Positions 22,038 through 33,709 of a DNA stretch of 64,000 nucleotides are shown here, in pieces (the first letter of the stretch is position 1; each line of letters begins with the position of its first letter). The position numbers and the translations under genes are program-made. The notes beneath the pieces are model-generated. The model worked only from the letters and a program-made list of their open reading frames with translations. It made no database searches and was not told the DNA's origin. This stretch comes from Unio delphinus (Eukaryota > Mollusca > Bivalvia > Unionida > Unionidae): positions 855,501 through 919,500 of the forward strand of contig JAQISU010000026.1 in NCBI GenBank assembly GCA_029339505.1. Reading direction: 5' to 3'.

Positions 22038-24380
22038 TAACAACATATTTTTAAAACGTTGAGCAGAATGAGACCGATTTTGTAAATTAGTACATTGAAA
22101 AAAATAATTATTTTTTCATGTACGAATAATAATATGAAATACGGTACATCCGACGGGTGATGAAACATTGGACAAATTTTCATTTATGATAAAGGAAAGG
22201 AAACCACTGGATATAAATTGCTCAGTGCGGCAGATGGCAGGCCGCGTGCGTCTTATGTAATTTTGTTTTACACAAATCGAGAAAACCCGCGTCTTATATA
22301 TTGGTGCGTCTTATGTAAAATATTTTTACACAAAGCGTCAAAACCCGCGTCTTATATACGGGTGCGTCTTATATTTGGGTGCGTCATATATGCGCGAAAA
22401 TACGGTAATAAGCAACAAATATGTAAATATATCAGTGTTCAAATTAGAAGTCCTGGATTTTCTGGGTGTACTGAACACAAGTGCCATAAGTCAAATCATC
22501 AGAAAAGCCAGGATGTAAGATGGCAATTTGACCAATGTATGGTTTGAGCATGATGGTGAATGTGGTTCAATAACCCAAAAGCTGACTGAATTAGCTCTTG
22601 ACCATCACCATACACCAGACAGTGTACAGCAGTTAATCAGGAGGTATTACAGCAACATCCAGTGAGAAATTAATGCAGAGAACTCCATCACTTTATGGAT
22701 TGCAATGAAAAAAGGATCATCACAGGCCGTATTATCGCAATTGGATTATTGGTCATGGCTATGAACCTCAAAGTAACAGTTTTGGAAACAAAAGGGGCAA
22801 GAACAATATCAGGGCTATGCATACTAACCAATGGGATTCATGGATGACCTGAGAGTCACCAAACACACACATGTCCAGTCAAGTTGGTGTTAACTGTACT
22901 GAAGAAGACTGAATCATGGGCTCACATGAAGCTTAAGATAGAAGTCAAGGATCTTGGTAATAAGAAATGGCTGCATCACCTCTCCGTTCGTGATAAAGAT
23001 CCAAGATGAAGAAATATCATATATTCTGGATAATCCTATCAAGTTGTATGGCAAGTAGTTAGATGCCATACTGAAAGACGTCCAGAGGTATCAAATTGCT
23101 ATAAAAAAAACATCAGAAGAAGAGATGTTGAAGATTGACAGATCAGGACAACCCAGGAAATTCAAGGCATGGATGTATCAGAAGTGACTACTACCAAGTC
23201 TTTACGAGAAAGCAATGACAACTGTGGGTCGACAAAACAATCAGCATGTATCTGTGCAGATGGCTTGGAATCTCACCATTATTCATGGAAGGTGGGTTCA
23301 ACATCATGTTTGGAATGCTTCAGCTAATATCAGTGGTGGAAGAGTACAAGGTGGCTAAAGCAAGGTATTTCTAATGCCAAGCATTCACAGGACATGAGCA
23401 GAAAGTACACTTCAGCACAAGGACAGTGATGGAAAACCTATTCTGGAAGACAATGCTTGGGAACAGATCAAACCCAGTGCTGGAAGGAAGCTGACCCAGT
23501 TACAAGATGATCAATAATCCAGGATATGCAAGGAAACTGAACAAAGGGAGTTGATAATCACAGATGGTCCAATTGGGAAGCCAAGCAACATGAACCTGAC
23601 TGGAAGTTTACATTGTTCGATAACTGGAATTACTAAATTCCACTTTCATAATTGTCACCAATAGCATCCCAGGCTAAATTGATTTAAATCACCTATGATT
23701 ATAAAGATGTGTTGTATCATCAATTGTAAAGTTAGCATTTCTTTTCCAGATCCAATGTATTACCTTCTGCCATCTCCAAAACACTTGCACAAATGGGGCT
23801 TCAGTGAGAATCCTGTGTGTACTTGCTGTGGTAAAAGAGACAGCCTGGAGTACAACCTGTCAGCTGTTAGACTTAACTAATACAAGGGTGTTACAGATGC
23901 AGGCATGACAGGGTCATCTGAGAGCAAGCAGACATCTTGGAGAGGAAGATAAAAAAAACCAGCACCAATGACCAGGCTAAGATTTATGAATTTCGTCAAT
24001 GAGGGCTAAACCAGTAACATCTTGAGATACAGTATGGGAATTCTCAATGAATTTGATAGTTGGGACATGAGTGTGGATCTTGGGAAGAAACTGGTTTTCC
24101 CCAGATATTGTTCAGATGCCTCCACATCTATATGTAGTGACTTGATCCAAATCTAGACAGAAGCTTGTGGCTTTTGAGTCGACTTTCCTTGAGAGGAGAG
24201 GTGTGACAAAGCTCATAAAAGAAAGTTGTTTAAGTATGCAGAGTTGATGGAGACAAGCACAAGCAAAGGGTGGAAAAGTTTGGTTATACCTAGTAGAGAT
24301 CAGAAATAACGGGTTGCCAGCCACCAAAACTTGGTCTGGAAGATGCTCAGTACTATAGGGATAACAGAAAAACCATAAAC

Positions 24381-24648
24381 TTGTAATGCAAGCACTGTGT
24401 TAAACTAATGAAAAAGTATCCATATGGCTATTAATTAAATGAGAACAACAGCTAGCTGCCTACCAAGAGCAGCTAGTGACTAATCATGACAATCAGGATG
24501 GTGTTCCTGGATCTGGGGTTTAATACCCAGTGGTAGATGATCCTGGCTGATGATGTAGGTGGAGCATAAGCGGATACACTATTACATTATATACTGTATA
24601 TACTTGCTTATTAGTATACTATATTTCACTATGCATCATTTTGAAGAA
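24381..24648. other. SINE-like fragment and AT-rich spacer
   Basis: At 24490-24560 a degenerate tRNA-like B-box context (GGATCTGGGGTTTAATACCC) suggests an old SINE. Nothing else is supported. Confidence 0.3.
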
Positions 24649-25200
24649 CTCAATTTCCCAGCATTACAGCCACATGTTCTTTATTGAATTCAAGTATGGC
24701 TTCAGAAAAAGCATTGGGTTTCTCCAGTGAATCCTCCTGGTCACTATAGATCCTTTTCTTGTTGATCAGGATCAAAGTGTTCTCATTTGCTGCATAGGAA
24801 AAAATGTATAATGTCAGCATCAGTCTTGCATTCAACTGCATGGCAGTCCTCATCAATTTTGATCCAATGCTGAACACCATCAAATGAGAAAAAGCATCCC
24901 CTTAGCAAAGCTTTAGCTTCTTCAACATCCTCTTCTGTAAATTCCTCAAAATCACAATCCTTTTCACAGAATAATCTTTCCTTTTCCTGGACATCTCCAT
25001 TGCAAGATTGTATGTCTTAAATAATTTGTAACTACTGATAATACTGAACTCACTTAAAAATGTAGCTGATTTCACTAGAAAGTGACAATTGTTTAAATGA
25101 ACCTTATTTGTAGCTACATTATGCAAACAAGCAATTATTTTTTCTGGGTGGCACCGCAACATATTACATAAAGTGGTGGCAAGTATAAAGGTCATGCCGC
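24649..25200 (-). pseudogene. Frameshifted coding remnant, unidentified
   Basis: Three overlapping minus-strand frames follow one another: GGMTFILATTLCNMLRCHPE, CLHNVATNKVHLNNCHFLVK to about 25010; then VQEKERLFCEKDCDFEEF, DVEEAKALLRGCFFSFDGVQ and HWIKIDEDCHAVECKTDADI to about 24800; then ANENTLILINKKRIYSDQED and NAFSEAILEFNKEHVAVML to TGA near 24651. Each is coding-like in composition. The frame switches fit single-base indels, one of them near a T6 run. It lies in the intron between exons E and F but does not fit the phase chain. Product unknown. Confidence 0.45.
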
Positions 25201-26307
25201 CACTATTACTGTGATTTGTTGCTATCTAGATGTAAATAAATAATGATAATATGCTGGTCTTCTGCATAATTGGTGAGCTGTGTTTACAGAGATTAAGTCA
25301 CAGATCTGGGTACAGAAAAAACTCCAAATGGTAGGACCAAAAGTTGACGAACTCCCTGGTCTAACCCAGAGATATTTGGGTTGAGCTAGAAAAATGGGGA
25401 TGCATAGATAGGCATCCTGAAGGCTGCTGGAGACTGCCCAATTGGACGGAAGAAGCACATTTTTATTTACGAAGGTGGTTTCCATTTTTCCAGAAGGAAA
25501 TTGATTAAAGTTCAGAGGTTAATCATAATGAGAAACTTTCCACATTCCACTTTTCTTGGTAACCAAAAAGATGTCATGTGTAACTCACCTTGTTCGTATT
25601 TAATGCATATGGAGTACACCTCTGTGTTCTCAATGCATGTACTAAACAGTAGTACAGTTTACCTGTCATTTTTCCATGCAAGAAAGAGAGTTCTCAATTT
25701 TGCACAAAAAAATTTTTTGATTAAAGGAAGTAGACATACATACAATAGCAGTGTGATAGGAAAATTCAATGCATTGAATAAAAACAGTATAGATACTATA
25801 TTCAATGTCAATCTAGACAGAAGAACATAAAGCCTCTATCTAGCAAGCTGTCATTCCTGCATACAACTTACCGGTACCTAGATATATTTGATAAAGGTAG
25901 TAATGTGTACCTGATCCCTGATGTGAGTGTACACAAAGCAACCCCAAGTCCCAGAAAGAACAGAATACCAGACTGAAAAGGTTGCCACATATGACTTGAA
26001 GAAAAAGAAAAAACAGATCATGTAACACAATTGGAAAGAAACAATTGTAGTGGCCAGGCTGCAAATGTGGTTAAAAACATTACTACAGGCAAATTTTCTC
26101 TGATGAATCATTGGTACACATCTGATCACTACAATGTCCTTGGAAAAAGATGAACTATCTGTACTTGTTTTGCACATGACAAACCAAGGACAAGGCAAGT
26201 TGCATGAGTTGACTGCATCATACTTACAGTTCTTCACAAAAATGTATGGTGTATTTTTTGGCATAAAAAGCAAAGGTAAACAATGCTATGGGTTATCTAA
26301 AATCACA
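25201..26307. other. Unassigned sequence left of the gag remnant
   Basis: Several short open frames on both strands (for example plus 25501-25830, plus 26134-26325) without recognised motifs. It may include a 5' part of the LTR element. Confidence 0.3.
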
Positions 26308-26910
26308 AAGAGGAAACAGAAATAAAATTGCAGAAAGAGGGAAAGAGGAGAAAAGAGAGAAAAATGCAAGCACAAATGCAAGATCAAATTAAAAAAGAAA
26401 AAGAAGAAAGACAAATGCAACTGTAGAAAGATGCATTTCTTGATTTTACCAGAAATATTAGGTTAGAACCCCATTTTTAAAAAAAAGACATCAATATTTT
26501 CCTTATTTTGAGAATATTGTTGAAATATTGAAATGGCCATGACAACATTGGCTATTATTATGTCAAAGAGCTATATAATTGTAAAGCTTGTGAAGTCTAC
26601 ATCTTGGAGGGTTTAAAGTTGTTACTTGAGGCATATCATTAAATGTTTATGAACTGTAAAAAAGAAACTGGACAGACCCATGTTAAATGAGGAAGCAAAA
26701 AAAGAGTAATTATTTGATATGTGGTGCTCAACAAAGAAGGTTGATCAAGATTTTGACATCCTCAAAACGCTCATATTGGATAAAGGGTTTAAAGCCCATA
26801 TGCCATCATTATGTGCGAAAAGTTGAATATGCAAAATCATATGATAAACATTGAATCTTGAAAGATATTAGTCCTAAAAATCATTGGCTTCCTTATAAGC
26901 AGATAATACT
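26308..26910 (+). pseudogene. LTR-retrotransposon (Ty3/gypsy-like) gag remnant
   Basis: A basic coiled-coil-like start (KMQAQMQDQIKKEKEERQM, 26360-26420) is followed by a region like the SCAN-related capsid part of invertebrate gypsy gag: FTRNIRLEPHF, FPYFENIVEILKWP (26440-26540), then NCKKETGQTHV (about 26655-26690) and FDMWCSTKKVDQDFDILK (about 26715-26770). Several stops and frame changes interrupt it. No long terminal repeats, protease or polymerase region was found nearby. Non-functional. Confidence 0.5.
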
Positions 26911-27789
26911 GATGTTTCATCATATTATCAACCATGTAATTTCTTCCTCCAACTGAGAAACCCTGTTATTTTTCACTTGTAAGAATTAATCAGATCTTGA
27001 TTTGCATCATGTATGGGTGAACCAATCTCAGTCGAAAGCTAGCACACAAGATTTGACAAAGTCAACATTTTAAGCACATGAGCAGCTAATATAAAATTAG
27101 GGATCATCTGTAAAGGATATCCACAAAGATAGGAGGAAGCTTTTTTTTTGTTCAAATGCAGACAACTGCAAACAAGGGGGAATGGGGTGTAAAGAACCTT
27201 GCAGATGTCCGCAATCTAGTATTTTTTGTTATGATATTCTGTGTTGAACAGCTGCTTTAGGCCTACTGCACATATTCCAGTACGTTTTGCAGGTGTCCTT
27301 ACAGGTGATCCCTAAGAATAAATTGTTTGTTTATTTCAATTTGTATGATTCGTGCCACTGAATATATATGAATAGGTTGGCATTAATACTTAGGTCTGGC
27401 TTCCAGTGACTGAGTTTGATTACATGACCCACATATCAACCCTGCGGACCTGAGCAAGCATACAAATAGCCAAGTTAGATGCACAACGGCCTTTATAATA
27501 CTCTTAATTCAGTCAATACAGTGCCTGGCCTGTGATGAAGACCCTGGCTGATCATGTGATTGCAGAGCTAGTGTCAGTCTCCCTTTAAGAAGGCGGCTGG
27601 CTGCAGTAGCCACCACTACACTGCTGCTATGCACAGTACATCTGAAAGTATCAACTCCAGCTGCATACGTGTGTTAATCAGTGACACAGGCAATGTACTG
27701 TTTAATAGAGTTTTTAATATCTATATTTTCCCAGCTAAAATTACATATTATTTAAGAATATTCTATATACTACTGATGCTAATAATGGA
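26911..27789. other. Unassigned AT-rich sequence
   Basis: No supported feature; 27390-27600 is more G/C-rich and might be an old SINE. Confidence 0.3.
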
Positions 27790-29400
27790 TGCGTGTCATA
27801 AACTGTATAGTGACTGAAAGGATGCTTTCATTGCTGCACACACTGATCTGAAGGCTGCAGATCTGGCATATAAATGTGCACTGGAGCATTGTAAACAAAA
27901 ACTTGATTTGAGTTTGGCATGTAAGACCAGCAGAAAGAAAAAGTCATCTAATGAGCATGTGGATCCAGGCTGCCATGCCAAAGGCCAGTCTAAGCTAAGC
28001 ATCAGATTCAACTACTTTGATGCTAACCACGTCAATCTCAAGAACTTCTGTCAACTGAGGTGATAATAAAAAGTGATGTTCAATCAGAGGTCAGAAATGG
28101 AAGAGGCATCTTCTGCTGACATAACAGTAAGAGAAACGGATGCCAAGACGCAAATGACAGCAGTAGCATGTCTAGTGAAGACAAAAACCTATTTGCTCTA
28201 CACCAGCACAAGACGCAGCATGCAATGAGTTTGAATCCGTCAATGCACAAATACCTAGTCTTCTACAGGTAAAAAACACTGGACTGTGGATTGTTGATAT
28301 AAAAGCAAAGTCTGATGAAGGTGCAAAGTAGAGACAAAGTCAAAATGTCTGGCAGCTGGATGAGCATGCAAATAGAACTCCAGGCTTAACTTCAAGAGAA
28401 AGCTAACTGAAGTTATGAAAGAACATCCAGTCATTGGCCAGCGACTCAAAAAGTCCTGTCAGCAGAAAGTAGGAAGGACCCACTTAGAAGATGACCAACC
28501 AAAGTCATGGACATTGTATCATCTGGTGCAGCTGCTGATCCACAGTGATGATCCCATGCACCAGGGCACTCTGTCCACAATATTGTCGAACCATGCAAGG
28601 CTCCTCTGTCATGCGACCTATCAGGACTGATCCTGTCTCACAATGATTATGGCTCTCATTTGGACAGCAATGGCAAGACATTAGATGTGGAGTTGGAAAA
28701 GGCCAATTTCCAGAAGGCCGGTGAAGTGCTGACAGAAATCTGAAACTCAACAGTTATTGATGGATTTAATGTGGTAGCATCTTTTGTATCATGTGAAAAC
28801 TGGACATCAGTCCACCATCAGATGAGAGATCAAGTCGGCACATTCAACAGTCACAGTATTGCTTGCAGATTGTGAAGTGCAACAGTGAATCATATTGTGA
28901 TCAGCGTTGCACTAACTACAATGATATATTTCCTGGACGACTTTTACCTCCACCTGTTCTACACTACAGCACAGATAAAAGGATTACCTATGCCCCAGTT
29001 GGCAGCAACAATGAAACATTTTGAACACTATATCAATAACAGGCTCTCTTAAATCTGCAGCCATCACAAGATTGCTTTAGAATGCCATTTGGTTTCTGTC
29101 TGCCTGTAGCTGCTGATCTTCAGAAGTGTGTTTGTAATCAGTGTGGCCTCTACTTTCCATCTCAGGCTGTGAAGCACAATCATGCCTGTATTCACAGGCA
29201 TGAAGCAGTAAGCAAACAAGCTGACATGACAGACATCGGCACTGTGGAGCCTGAATCTGTTAGTGCTATTTAGGCAACTGCATCATCTACTTCCACAACT
29301 GAAAGCAGTGATGATGGTCCACCAGTTGTTCACAACTTTTTTTGACTGGCTACAGTCTGTGTTTGTTGAAGTGGAGTAAGACATTGACAGTCTATCAAAT
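27790..29400 (+). pseudogene. Decayed uncharacterised gene with C-terminal C2H2 finger
   Basis: Pieces in order on the plus strand: KDAFIAAHTDLKAADLAYKC with a basic patch SRKKKSS (27820-27950); EHPVIGQRLKKSC, HLEDDQPK, VMDIVSSGAAADP (28415-28550); NDYGSHLDSNGKTLDVELEK with ANFQKAGEVLTEI (28640-28740); IDGFNVVA; LQIVKCNSESYCDQ and NDIFPGRLLPPPVLHYSTDK (28865-28980); then FCLPVAADLQKCVCNQCGLY with HNHACIHRH (29090-29200), a C2H2 zinc finger. At least four frame changes and several stops. I recall the same motif series in repeated unnamed genes of cnidarians, molluscs and echinoderms. Whether they are host genes or transposon genes I cannot say. Non-functional here. Confidence 0.5.
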
Positions 29401-29944
29401 TTAGCTTTCTGAGAGATGACAACTTTAGTTCTATGTCCTGAATAAAGACTTTTTTAAAGAAAGAACTTTCTATTTATTTTTATCTTTATTTTGGGCTATA
29501 TATTGTAATGAGATCAGTGAGCATTGTATTTTGAGAGCACCAGCTATTACACTGCCAAATCATAGAGCAAAAAGTATAATGTTAGATGGGGACGTCTGCA
29601 GCTGGGTGGGGATGTGTTGTAAGCCACACACGGAGGGTGTGTGTAGGAAAACAGGTATAAACTGCGAACATCCTTTATGGACAACCCCTTATCAGATTGT
29701 TTTCTGGCCAAATTCACCCTTCAATGCACATTGTAGTGACCCAACTGATCACCAATATTCACCAAAGTCTTATTTGTATCTAATGCACATTGTTTTCTTT
29801 TCAGGTGAAATGATAATCTAACTGTAGAATGATGTACTTTCAAGTGTATAGAAGTAATATACTGTTTGGTGTATATATTGTGTCAATCATAAGACATCAT
29901 ATGTAATTTTAATTGTATGTATATTTCACTTGTTTCCATAGCAA
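29401..29944. other. Spacer with possible polyadenylation signal
   Basis: AATAAA lies at 29442-29447, about 40 bases after the zinc-finger pseudogene region. Otherwise nothing supported. Confidence 0.3.
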
Positions 29945-30455
29945 GAGTTGTTTTAATGGGGTGGGGTTGCTAGCCCTAATCCCATCCCTCCTCCTTATCC
30001 GTATCTTCAAGAGCAATGTGTTCAGCATCCTTTTGTACGGGTCAGAGTGTAGGAAGTCGACTACTAACATAGAACACAAGCTCGAAGTCTTCCAAATCAA
30101 GTGCCTGTGACTGATCATGAGGATCTTTTGGCCAAACATGATCTCGAACGAGGAACTCCGGCACAGAGCAGGTGCAAGAACCATCTCTGAGATCATTGCA
30201 ACTCGGCAATGGAGATGGCTCGGCCACGTTTGCAGAATGCCCCCAACTCACTACCAAGGGTGGCACTGAGATGGACCCCACAGGGGAAAAGGAACCATGG
30301 CAGACCCAAAGAGACCTGGTGACAAACCGTGGAGCGAGACCTTAAAACCAGAGGCCTCACCCTGCAGATCGCCCCAGCAAGAGATGCTGACAAACAAAAA
30401 TGGTGCTCACTCGCTGTCGCCTCAAGCACCAGATGGCGCAGAGAGGATTGATGAT
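29945..30455 (+). mobile_element. LINE 3' fragment (reverse transcriptase C-terminus)
   Basis: Reads IFKSNVFSILLYGSECRKST (about 30010-30065), HKLEVFQIKCL, then ISNEELRHRAGARTISEIIA, RQWRWLGHVCRMPPTHY (to about 30260), and on in a shifted frame. This is the familiar C-terminal signature of endonuclease-type LINE reverse transcriptases. It is much more G/C-rich than its surroundings and relatively well kept, so a younger insertion than the RTE copies. 5'-truncated. Confidence 0.8.
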
Positions 30456-31394
30456 ATTTGACTTGTAGGTAAAAGAAAGTTTATGTATAAATCTTTCTTT
30501 AACATTATAAGGGGATGTGTTTTTTTATATTTAATCTGCATTGTGTGATTAATCATTACCCATAATTGAGGTAGGAGTTGGGTCAATATGTCTAATGTCA
30601 TATTTTATAAATATTTTTACTTAGGTTTGACTTGTAGATATAGCTTTGATTCTGACTTAGAAGTTTTTAGAAGAGAATTATATTTACAGTTTGATGGAAA
30701 TTTCCATAAGATGACAGAGTAGTGGGGGTCTACATAAGATTGATATAACTTAGAATATTCTAGAAATTAACTTTTGACTCTTACCTTGGTCTTAAGTTAT
30801 GTGACTTAGGTTTTAATTTAAGGGAGAACTAAACAGAAATAGGTTTAATAATTTAAAATTCTAAATCTGAATCATCTTATTGTTGTGTTACGTTTTTATT
30901 TGACAGGATTTATTTATGTAAATTATTCAACAGAATTACAAAGTGCTTTATGCCTTTAGGAGTAAATCACTATTTTGGGATTATGGTGAACTCATTCAAG
31001 GACATTTTGGATTGTATCGTTGTGATGTATCAAGTCTGGTAGCTCATACAACACTGTTCCAGGCTACTGACACATCTGCACATTCAAAATTGGAATTTAT
31101 TTGGAACACCACTGAAATTCATTTGGAATACTTTTTACTTTTTGACTTGTGATAGAACTTGTATGACCATATGGGATTTAATTCACAATACCGAATTTTT
31201 TTTTTTAATTTTCACTTTGTATTTTAGGGAAACAAATCATCTGTTGAATTTTACAAGACTTGTTGGTTTTTGCTCTTTTCTGTTATTTAGTTAAGACCAC
31301 AGAGTCATAATACAATGTACATAATCTCATTCAAAAACATTATTACTTAATACTAAAACATTTACATTTTTTTTCTAATATTTTCAATTTCTGG
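30456..31394. other. Intron between exons D and E side: AT-rich
   Basis: Lies left of exon E. A frame at 30943-31152 shows no motif; nothing else supported. Confidence 0.35.
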
Positions 31395-31530
31395 GAGGGT
31401 ATGTGAAATAGCTTGTCAATAACTTCCCATGGGCTAGAGGCTCTTCCAAGGTTCTTCCTCCACCAAATATACTAGCCACCATGTATGGTCTATCATGTAA
31501 TGAAAAATGGCATTAAACCCAACAAATCCA
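31395..31530 (+). mobile_element. SINE family X, 3' part
   Basis: CTTCCTCCACCAAATATACT... CCACCATGTATGGTCTATC ... AATGGCATTAAACCCAACAA matches 60776-60905 in the same orientation and 36240-36485 and 53145-53385 inverted. The end motif GGCRTTAAACCC is typical of bivalve/gastropod SINE tails. Confidence 0.65.
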
Positions 31531-31662
31531 AACCAAGCAAAAAAATGAATGCCTGAAACAAATTATCTTATAAAAGAGATTATACATGGGCTCTTTTTTC
31601 ACAACTCAAAGCCAAGGATAAAATTCTGCTTAGTGACTTGGTCACCATTAATGTGTATTTAC

Positions 31663-31800
31663 CAGATTCACTTGTAGATACTGTTGTAAAACTATAAGAG
31701 CTTTCATATTCATCAGACTGTTCTTTTTGTGCCATTTCTACATGCTCTGGAACTAAACTGCCCTCATGGTCCTTCTCCATTAAATTGCTACAGTTGTTAC
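31663..31800 (-). CDS. Exon E of the minus-strand gene (phase 1 to 1)
   Basis: A 138-bp symmetric exon after acceptor TGTATTCTGCAG, with donor GAATCTG|GTAAAT. The encoded 46 residues are acidic and Ser-rich (for example QKEQSDEYESSYSF and TTVSTSES), resembling a disordered, phosphorylatable linker. Because it is symmetric it could be skipped without breaking the frame. Confidence 0.62.
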
Positions 31801-32504
31801 CTGCAGAATACAGACATGTACTTTTCATTCATTCTTCATGGAAAATTATTAAACCTAACAGAATGGAACTCTTAATATATACTTGAATGAAGCAAATTAT
31901 ACTGATTTATGAACCACAAATGTTTTATCATAAATAATTGATACAATAATAGCTATTGCTACACACAAAGGACACATAAAAAATAAATATTGGGGTTTTA
32001 TAATGCTTGCTATCAACATTAAATTTCTACAATATCAACTCAAACCATATCAAACATGTAATCATCTTTTCTGACCAAGTCCCTTCTACATATCAGAAAT
32101 ATATCACATTTCATACACAAAAGAAAATTTAGTTTCAGATTGAACATTTGTTTTAGACTGTACTTGACTTTTTGATGTTAAAATTAAACCACATTCTTAA
32201 CACTGTTAGCATGTACCTTGCATATAATTGCTATTGAAATCCATAACACAGCATTCAAGAAAGGAAATTGATCCTAATGTTCTTTTTTGTGCACTGTACA
32301 TCTGCATTTTATGATTTTAGTTTTCATGTAACCAATTTAAACATAGTTTTATGTGTAGATTTAAGCTGATCATTGGTGTTTTCATCAGGTCTAGCAACCC
32401 TGAAAAACCTCATGTGCTTGGAACTAGACAGAGACATTTGCCAGTAGAAATCCTAACTAGACATTTTGATTAACAAATACTTTAACTTTGCCTGTTGATA
32501 AGAA
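31801..32504. other. Intron upstream of exon E
   Basis: AT-rich; no supported feature. Confidence 0.4.
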
Positions 32505-32690
32505 TTTTGACTGTCTCTATTTTTTACACTTACAACTTGAATAAGCTCTCAAAATATTTATTAAATTATAACAAACTATATTAACCAATAATGGTTAGCA
32601 TATATACTCTATTTTATGTTCACCCTTTTCTAGGCTGGTTCCCATTTTTCCTTATCATTAATACCATGTGTCCTATATCCACCCTTGATT
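32505..32690 (+). repeat. Dispersed repeat R, copy 1 (partial)
   Basis: CTGTCTCTATTTTTTACAC ... CTCTATTTTATGTTCACCC ... CAGGCTGGTTCCCAT-like sequence (here TAGGCTGGTTCCCATTTTTC). It shares order and sequence with copies at 33.7, 37.0 and 54.1 kb. Confidence 0.7.
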
Positions 32691-33709
32691 TTTCTTGACA
32701 GCCCTAGGATTAGTAGTTCAGTACATAAGTAAGCAATGGGCATAGTGGTTGCTTGTAAAAAGATTACATTAGTGAATATTAAATTATACTGCAAGTTCAT
32801 GATCACCAAAAGAGCAATGGTGCATTTTAGGCAACATTTAAATATCTGAGCTTCATTAATGAAAATCAGAAGAAAAATATAAATTAAAGCTGTCTAAAAA
32901 GAATCATCTTTTTTAATATCGACATTTATTGCTCTTCAATTTCATGCTGAAATATATTACCAGCCTTGTCATATTATGTAATCAAGGAGTAAAAGGTCCA
33001 GGTGACCATCTGTATGCACATGTATTATTACAACAACCAAAAAAAGAGATGTAAATGACAAAAATTACCAAAGATTCCTCCCAGAAGACATAATTTAAAA
33101 CTAAAGTAAGGTATACATAAATCCAACAAAGTGCAAACTATGAACTTTCACAACATTCACTGAAAGAAATTAGTGGGATGTGAAGTTATGAGAGTTCACC
33201 ATTAGGCATGATGGAAGAGACCAAAGTGATCATATCTGAAGCATTACATTTCAGAACACAACTAGAAAATATCAGATTGCTTACTGTACTTACTCTATAA
33301 ATGGTAAATTCTATAAATGTATTGCTTAGATGTTAACCAAAGTGCAAAACACTCCACCCAATAGTCAGATCTACACACTGTTCCCCTCCCCTCTTCTGCC
33401 AACAGTTCATATTTCTGAATATGTGTTTAGGTAATATCCTACTGAAGTCACTCTGTGATTTACAAAAGGTATTAATTTTGCTTGTTATTCACAAATAGAA
33501 CCATATGATTTGCATTTATAGTAAAGTTAACTGGACTTGCATATGTGGAGTCATTACATTGCTGTGGCTGTCTATAGGACTCACAGTACTAATTCAGTTC
33601 TCATAGCAAACCTATGCAAACACAATATTAAAAATTCAATAACTTAAAATTTTTGAGTGCTCATGAACAAATCTATATTTATCAGTATAGATGAAACCTA
33701 GATTTCAGC
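32691..33709. other. Intron sequence between repeat R copies
   Basis: AT-rich; no supported feature. Confidence 0.4.

Larger units (their letters stand above)
18414..22405 (-). mobile_element. Tigger-like element (second level of nest)
   Basis: TA duplications at 18412-18413 and 22406-22407 flank ends CCGTATTTTCGCG..., inverted at the right end. Subterminal repeats 'GCGTCTTATATACGGG' occur at both ends. A micro-frame at 21148-21074 gives the minus orientation. The element contains Tigger 18774-20718. An internal copy of the right end at 18549-18569, also followed by TA, means that 18414-18569 could instead be a separate 156-bp MITE and the larger element 5'-truncated; the sequence alone does not decide. 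Confidence 0.65.
17560..24380 (+). mobile_element. Decayed LINE split by nested Tigger elements
   Basis: The left part (17560-18411) and the right part (22408-24380) read as one broken reverse transcriptase polyprotein. Just left of the break is ISLLSVVGKILAKRIIKY; just right is NKYVNISV with GFSGCTEH in a neighbouring frame. Further on come ALDHHHTPDSVQQLIRRYYS, the catalytic-type FMDD (about 22840), and after it PSPKHLHKWGFSENPVCTCC with a CxxC pair (23.76-23.83 kb). The C-terminal part continues to about 24370 (LVAFESTFLERRGV, GGKVWLYLVEI). Many stops and frameshifts. The order matches a large LINE protein common in aquatic invertebrates. Restoring the TA at 18412/22406 rejoins the two halves, so the insertion came after the LINE. 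Confidence 0.75.

Noticed and set aside
24649..24806. ANENTLILINKK frame as an additional exon of the main gene
   Set aside because: It begins in phase 1 but ends in a stop; using it would cut off exons F, G and H. A frameshifted pseudogene explains the three frames better.
25840..26273. 131-residue minus-strand open frame, hydrophobic
   Set aside because: Hydrophobicity comes from T-rich strand composition; no signal peptide or family feature.
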